Source of the DNA: JAPPHA01 sp964291635
GTDB lineage: Bacteria; Pseudomonadota; Alphaproteobacteria; Rhodobacterales; Rhodobacteraceae
Assembly (NCBI GenBank): GCA_964291635.2
Contig: OZ219890.1
Span: 124,001 to 188,000, forward strand
Direction: 5' to 3'
Length of the DNA: 64,000 nt
Shown one piece after another: positions 61,092-64,000 of the stretch. Every line of letters starts with the position of its first letter. The first letter of the stretch is position 1. The notes under the pieces are model-generated. The model saw nothing but the letters and a program-made list of their open reading frames with translations. It searched no databases and was not told where the DNA came from. The position numbers and the translations under genes are program-made.

Positions 61092-62594
61092 TCATTCTGG
61101 CGTTCCCGGAACGCCTGCCCCGTTCGTGTCCCGTTGAGAGGCATCTTTTCGGAGGCCATTGTCCCGACCGGAATCTTCACCGTCAGCTCCCTTCGCCGCT
61201 CGAACGCTATCACCGCCAGGTGTCACGATTTCGAGCGTCCGAAGTTTCCGGTGCAGGGCCGTCCTCTCCATGCCGACAAACTCGGCAGTGCGCGACACGT
61301 TCCCTCCAAACCTCTTGACCTGGGAAAGAAGATAGCTCCGTTCGAACTTGGCGCGGGCGTCCCTCAGATTGAGCCCAATGAATTCGAGCCCAAGATCAAA
61401 GGCCTCTCCATCCTCGCCGTGTTCCCTGTCCACGAACTCATTCGGGCAAATCGGTTGATCGTGAGGTCCCAGAATCAACACACGTTCAATGATGTTTCGC
61501 AGTTGACGGACGTTTCCCGGCCACTTCATCATCTGCAGCTTGCAACGTGCGTCCTCAGAAAGAGCACGAAGAGGAAAACCATTTCTCAAATTGAACTCCT
61601 TGATGAAATGGTTTGAAATCATTACAATATCTTCGCACCTCTGTTCAAGTGACGGAACAGTGATCGGAACGACATTGAGGCGATGATAGAGTTCTTCCCG
61701 AAAGGCTCCTGCCGCGATTTCCTCTTTCAGATCCCGTGTCGTCGACGCGATGACCCTGACGTCAACACGAACGCGATCAGAACCGCCGACCCGAATGAAC
61801 TGTTGCTCCACAAGGACGCGAATTATCTTCGACTGGGTGGCGAACGGCATGTCGGCGATTTCGTCAAAAAACAAAATCCCGCCATGAGCCTGCTCGAACA
61901 GGCCCGGTTCGTGCCCGCGTTCCGCCGACTCCCGGCCGAACAGCACGACCTCCATTTCACCCGGTTCGACCGAAGCGGAATTCACGCTGACAAAAGGGGC
62001 GGTCGATCGACCGGAGTTCGCGTGGATGTACCGCGCGGCCACCTCCTTGCCCGAGCCTGGAGGCCCGTAGAGCAAAACCCGTGCATTGGATCGGACGACC
62101 TTGTCCAACCTGGATTTCATTGCCTTGAACGCCGAAGAGTCCCCCAGCATGACCGACGATGCGATTTCACGAAGGCGGAGCGTTGAATTCTCGCGCCTCA
62201 GCCGCGAGACCTCCATTGCACGGGAAACGACGACGAGGATTTGATCGATGTTGAACGGCTTCTCAATAAAATCGAACGCGCCTTCCTTGATGGCCGCCAC
62301 CGCGATCCCGATATTTCCGTGTCCTGAAATGATGATGACGGGTACGTCGGGATTGTCGCGGTGAACCGATTTCAATACCTCGATTCCGTCAACCCGACTT
62401 CCCTTGAGCCAGATATCGAGAATGATGAGAGCCGGGGCTTCCCGGTTGACCTCGGACAACGCATTTTCAGCGGTCGCCACCACGCGCGTCGTGTAACCCT
62501 CGTCGACCAGGATGTCGGAAATGATCTGGCGGATGTCACGTTCATCATCGACGATCAGAATGTCACCTTGACCATTTGAATTCGACTGACTCAT
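61092..62594 (-). CDS. ntrX: response regulator NtrX without the GAFTGA loop
   Basis: NtrC-family response regulator, 500 residues, partner of NtrY. The receiver has phospho-acceptor Asp60 in 'LIILDIWLKG'. The AAA+ domain has Walker A 'YGPPGSGKEVAARYIH' and Walker B 'GGILFFDEIADMP'. The loop between them that contacts sigma-54 normally reads GAFTGA; here it is 'FGRESAERGHEPGLFEQAHG'. This loss is usual for alphaproteobacterial NtrX, so it likely acts without sigma-54. The Fis-type helix-turn-helix ends 'VGMERTALHRKLRTL', then a polar tail of about 45 residues. The start overlaps the ntrY stop. Confidence 0.96.
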   Translation of the reverse strand: MSQSNSNGQGDILIVDDERDIRQIISDILVDEGYTTRVVATAENALSEVNREAPALIILDIWLKGSRVDGIEVLKSVHRDNPDVPVIIISGHGNIGIAVAAIKEGAFDFIEKPFNIDQILVVVSRAMEVSRLRRENSTLRLREIASSVMLGDSSAFKAMKSRLDKVVRSNARVLLYGPPGSGKEVAARYIHANSGRSTAPFVSVNSASVEPGEMEVVLFGRESAERGHEPGLFEQAHGGILFFDEIADMPFATQSKIIRVLVEQQFIRVGGSDRVRVDVRVIASTTRDLKEEIAAGAFREELYHRLNVVPITVPSLEQRCEDIVMISNHFIKEFNLRNGFPLRALSEDARCKLQMMKWPGNVRQLRNIIERVLILGPHDQPICPNEFVDREHGEDGEAFDLGLEFIGLNLRDARAKFERSYLLSQVKRFGGNVSRTAEFVGMERTALHRKLRTLEIVTPGGDSVRAAKGADGEDSGRDNGLRKDASQRDTNGAGVPGTPE

Positions 62595-64000
62595 GTCTCT
62601 GTCATCACCTCGCCGTCATAGCCGCCACGCCCCGTGATCCCGGTGGGACGTTTCTCCGGCAAGATGAAGCGTGCCAATACGCCGCAATGTGCGTTGCCTT
62701 CGAATACAGGTGCGTCCTCGAGTTCAAGGCCCCCGCCGTGCTGGTGAGCTATTTTTCGGACGATCCAAAGACCGAGACCCGTGCCCCCTTCCCGATGCGT
62801 CACATAAGGTTCGAACAGTCTCGATCGCAGACCTTCCGGAAAGCCGATCCCGTTGTCCGCCACGGTGATTTCGATCTCGTCACCCCGCCTTTCGGCCCCA
62901 ATACGGATTTCTGGAACGAAATCGGCCGGTCCTTCACTTTTTTCAAGTGCCGCGATCGCTTCCCCGGCATTCTTGATCAGATTGATCAGTGCACGTGAAA
63001 TCATGGTTGGATCAACTTCCGCCATGAACGGATTGGATGGGCTGATACACTTGAATTCAACCTCGGAGATGGGCAGTGCCGCCCGCTCAAGAGCAACGGT
63101 GTCGTTGATCAGGATACCGATGTCGTGCACCTGGAATTCTGGCTCCGGCATGCGGGCGAACTGTGAGAATTCGTCGACTATCCGAAGTAGACTGTTGGTC
63201 TGGCGAATGATTACATCGAAGTGCTGATCGAGAAGATGCGCGTCTTCGCCAACCCGTGAGCTGAATTTTTGCTTGAGGCGTTGAGACAAGAGCCTGATGG
63301 GCGTCAACGGGTTCTTGACTTCATGCGCCATGCGTTGAGCGATTTCACCCCATGCCGCCATGCGTTGGGCCGTAACGAGTTCGGTTACGTTGTCAAAGGT
63401 TACGACATATCCTTCCAGGTGCCTGCCTTCCCGGGTCCGGCTCGCAATCCTGACCAGGAGTATCTCGGCCTTTCGCGGCCCCGTCAACCTGACCTCCCCT
63501 TCGCTGACCTGGCCGTGACGGCGCCGAAGATTCTGGAACAGGTCGGAAAACTCCGGAACGACCGAGGTCAGTTCCTTTCCCAGGAACGAATCCGGTTCCT
63601 GATCAAGCAGAGTTGCCGCCGCCGCGTTCATCACTTCGATCCGGCCCTGGGCGTCAAGACCTATGACCCCGGCCGTCACGCCCGAAAGCACGCTGTCAAA
63701 CAACCTGCGCCGGCGTTCCGTTCGGTCGTTTGCGGCAATCAGGTCGTCGCGCTGATGTTTGAGCCGGTCGGTCATCGTGTTGAAAAACCGCCCGAGAACG
63801 GCAATTTCGTCACCGCCGCGCTCTTCCGGCACGCTGACGTCAAGGTCACCCGAAGCGACTTGCTGCACCGCCGTCGTCAAACGGCTTACAGGTTGTGCAA
63901 GTCGTTCCGCGATCCACAGGCCAGCCCAAATTGCTCCAATGATGACGAGGACCGTAAACCCGACATAAACGAGTCCAAGTTCAAAGAGGATCCTTCCACG
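62591..64000 (-). CDS. ntrY: sensor histidine kinase NtrY (3' part, continues beyond window)
   Basis: Membrane sensor kinase; only its C-terminal 469 residues are in the window, and the frame is open to the right edge. In order: a transmembrane helix ('YVGFTVLVIIGAIWAGLWI'), HAMP ('ERLAQPVSRLTTAVQQVASG'), a PAS domain ('GVTAGVIGLDAQGRIEVMN'), the H box 'EIAQRMAHEVKNPLTPIRL', and the ATPase with 'NLIKNAGEA', 'VADNGIGFP' and 'GGTGLGLWIVRKI'. Together with NtrX it senses nitrogen, redox or envelope signals, depending on the species. Confidence 0.95.
   Translation of the reverse strand, partial: RGRILFELGLVYVGFTVLVIIGAIWAGLWIAERLAQPVSRLTTAVQQVASGDLDVSVPEERGGDEIAVLGRFFNTMTDRLKHQRDDLIAANDRTERRRRLFDSVLSGVTAGVIGLDAQGRIEVMNAAAATLLDQEPDSFLGKELTSVVPEFSDLFQNLRRRHGQVSEGEVRLTGPRKAEILLVRIASRTREGRHLEGYVVTFDNVTELVTAQRMAAWGEIAQRMAHEVKNPLTPIRLLSQRLKQKFSSRVGEDAHLLDQHFDVIIRQTNSLLRIVDEFSQFARMPEPEFQVHDIGILINDTVALERAALPISEVEFKCISPSNPFMAEVDPTMISRALINLIKNAGEAIAALEKSEGPADFVPEIRIGAERRGDEIEITVADNGIGFPEGLRSRLFEPYVTHREGGTGLGLWIVRKIAHQHGGGLELEDAPVFEGNAHCGVLARFILPEKRPTGITGRGGYDGEVMTET

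Overview
The window looks like a chromosomal segment of an alphaproteobacterium, probably Rhodobacterales or a near relative. The main clues are gene orders typical of that class: ntrY-ntrX-trkA-trkH-hfq-hflX at the right end, and an iscR/cysteine desulfurase/sufB/sufC/sufD/sufS operon with two Yip1-like membrane genes at the left end. Others are a HemB of the metal type without zinc cysteines, an NtrX without the sigma-54 contact loop, a cysteine-poor IscR and an Irr-type iron box. No rRNA, convincing tRNA, intact insertion sequence or CRISPR array was found.

Layout. 0.1-8.7 kb: an alpha/beta hydrolase diverges from the SUF iron-sulfur assembly operon (iscR, NifS-like desulfurase, sufB, small membrane protein, sufC, sufD, two Yip1-like proteins, sufS), with an Irr-like palindrome in the shared promoter. 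8.9-10.8 kb: acetyl-CoA synthetase. 11.6-19.3 kb: four NTF2/SnoaL-like genes around a sugar-type ABC importer (binding protein and two permeases) with no ATPase nearby; the first carries a run of ten G at its translation start. 19.4-23.5 kb: GAPDH, a VapBC toxin-antitoxin pair, a LacI-type regulator and a decayed DUF4143 ATPase remnant. 23.6-28.3 kb: cytochrome P450, creatinase, a 1.2-kb gene-poor stretch and a cupin. 28.7-31.2 kb: AroQ and rpsB-tsf. 31.6-42.6 kb: a cupin resembling bacterial hydroxynitrile lyases, an ABC-F ATPase, psuK-psuG for pseudouridine breakdown, a HicB-like pseudogene, a DUF502 membrane protein, a peptide-type binding protein, a candidate small RNA with a UUCG terminator, a FrnE-like DsbA protein and a Bcr/CflA efflux pump. 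42.6-46.4 kb: mfd and a 53-residue lipoprotein. 46.4-49.1 kb: a decay zone with remnants of a GlnQ-type ATPase, a short-chain dehydrogenase and unidentified coding sequence. 49.1-55.0 kb: hemB, a SYLF lipoprotein, rpe with a beta-hydroxyacid dehydrogenase, and a penicillin-acylase-family hydrolase. 55.1-64.0 kb: hflX, hfq, trkH, a DUF985 cupin, trkA, ntrX and the 3' part of ntrY.

How the genes work together. The SUF operon is a nearly complete iron-sulfur factory that appears to be controlled by iron. The SnoaL/ABC block looks like an uptake-plus-catabolism locus for an unidentified, probably carbohydrate-like or polycyclic substrate, possibly under the LacI-type regulator; this is the best candidate here for an undescribed system. 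The right end is the conserved NtrYX/Trk/Hfq/HflX module. At least four recognisable pseudogenes and several long non-coding stretches suggest ongoing gene loss.
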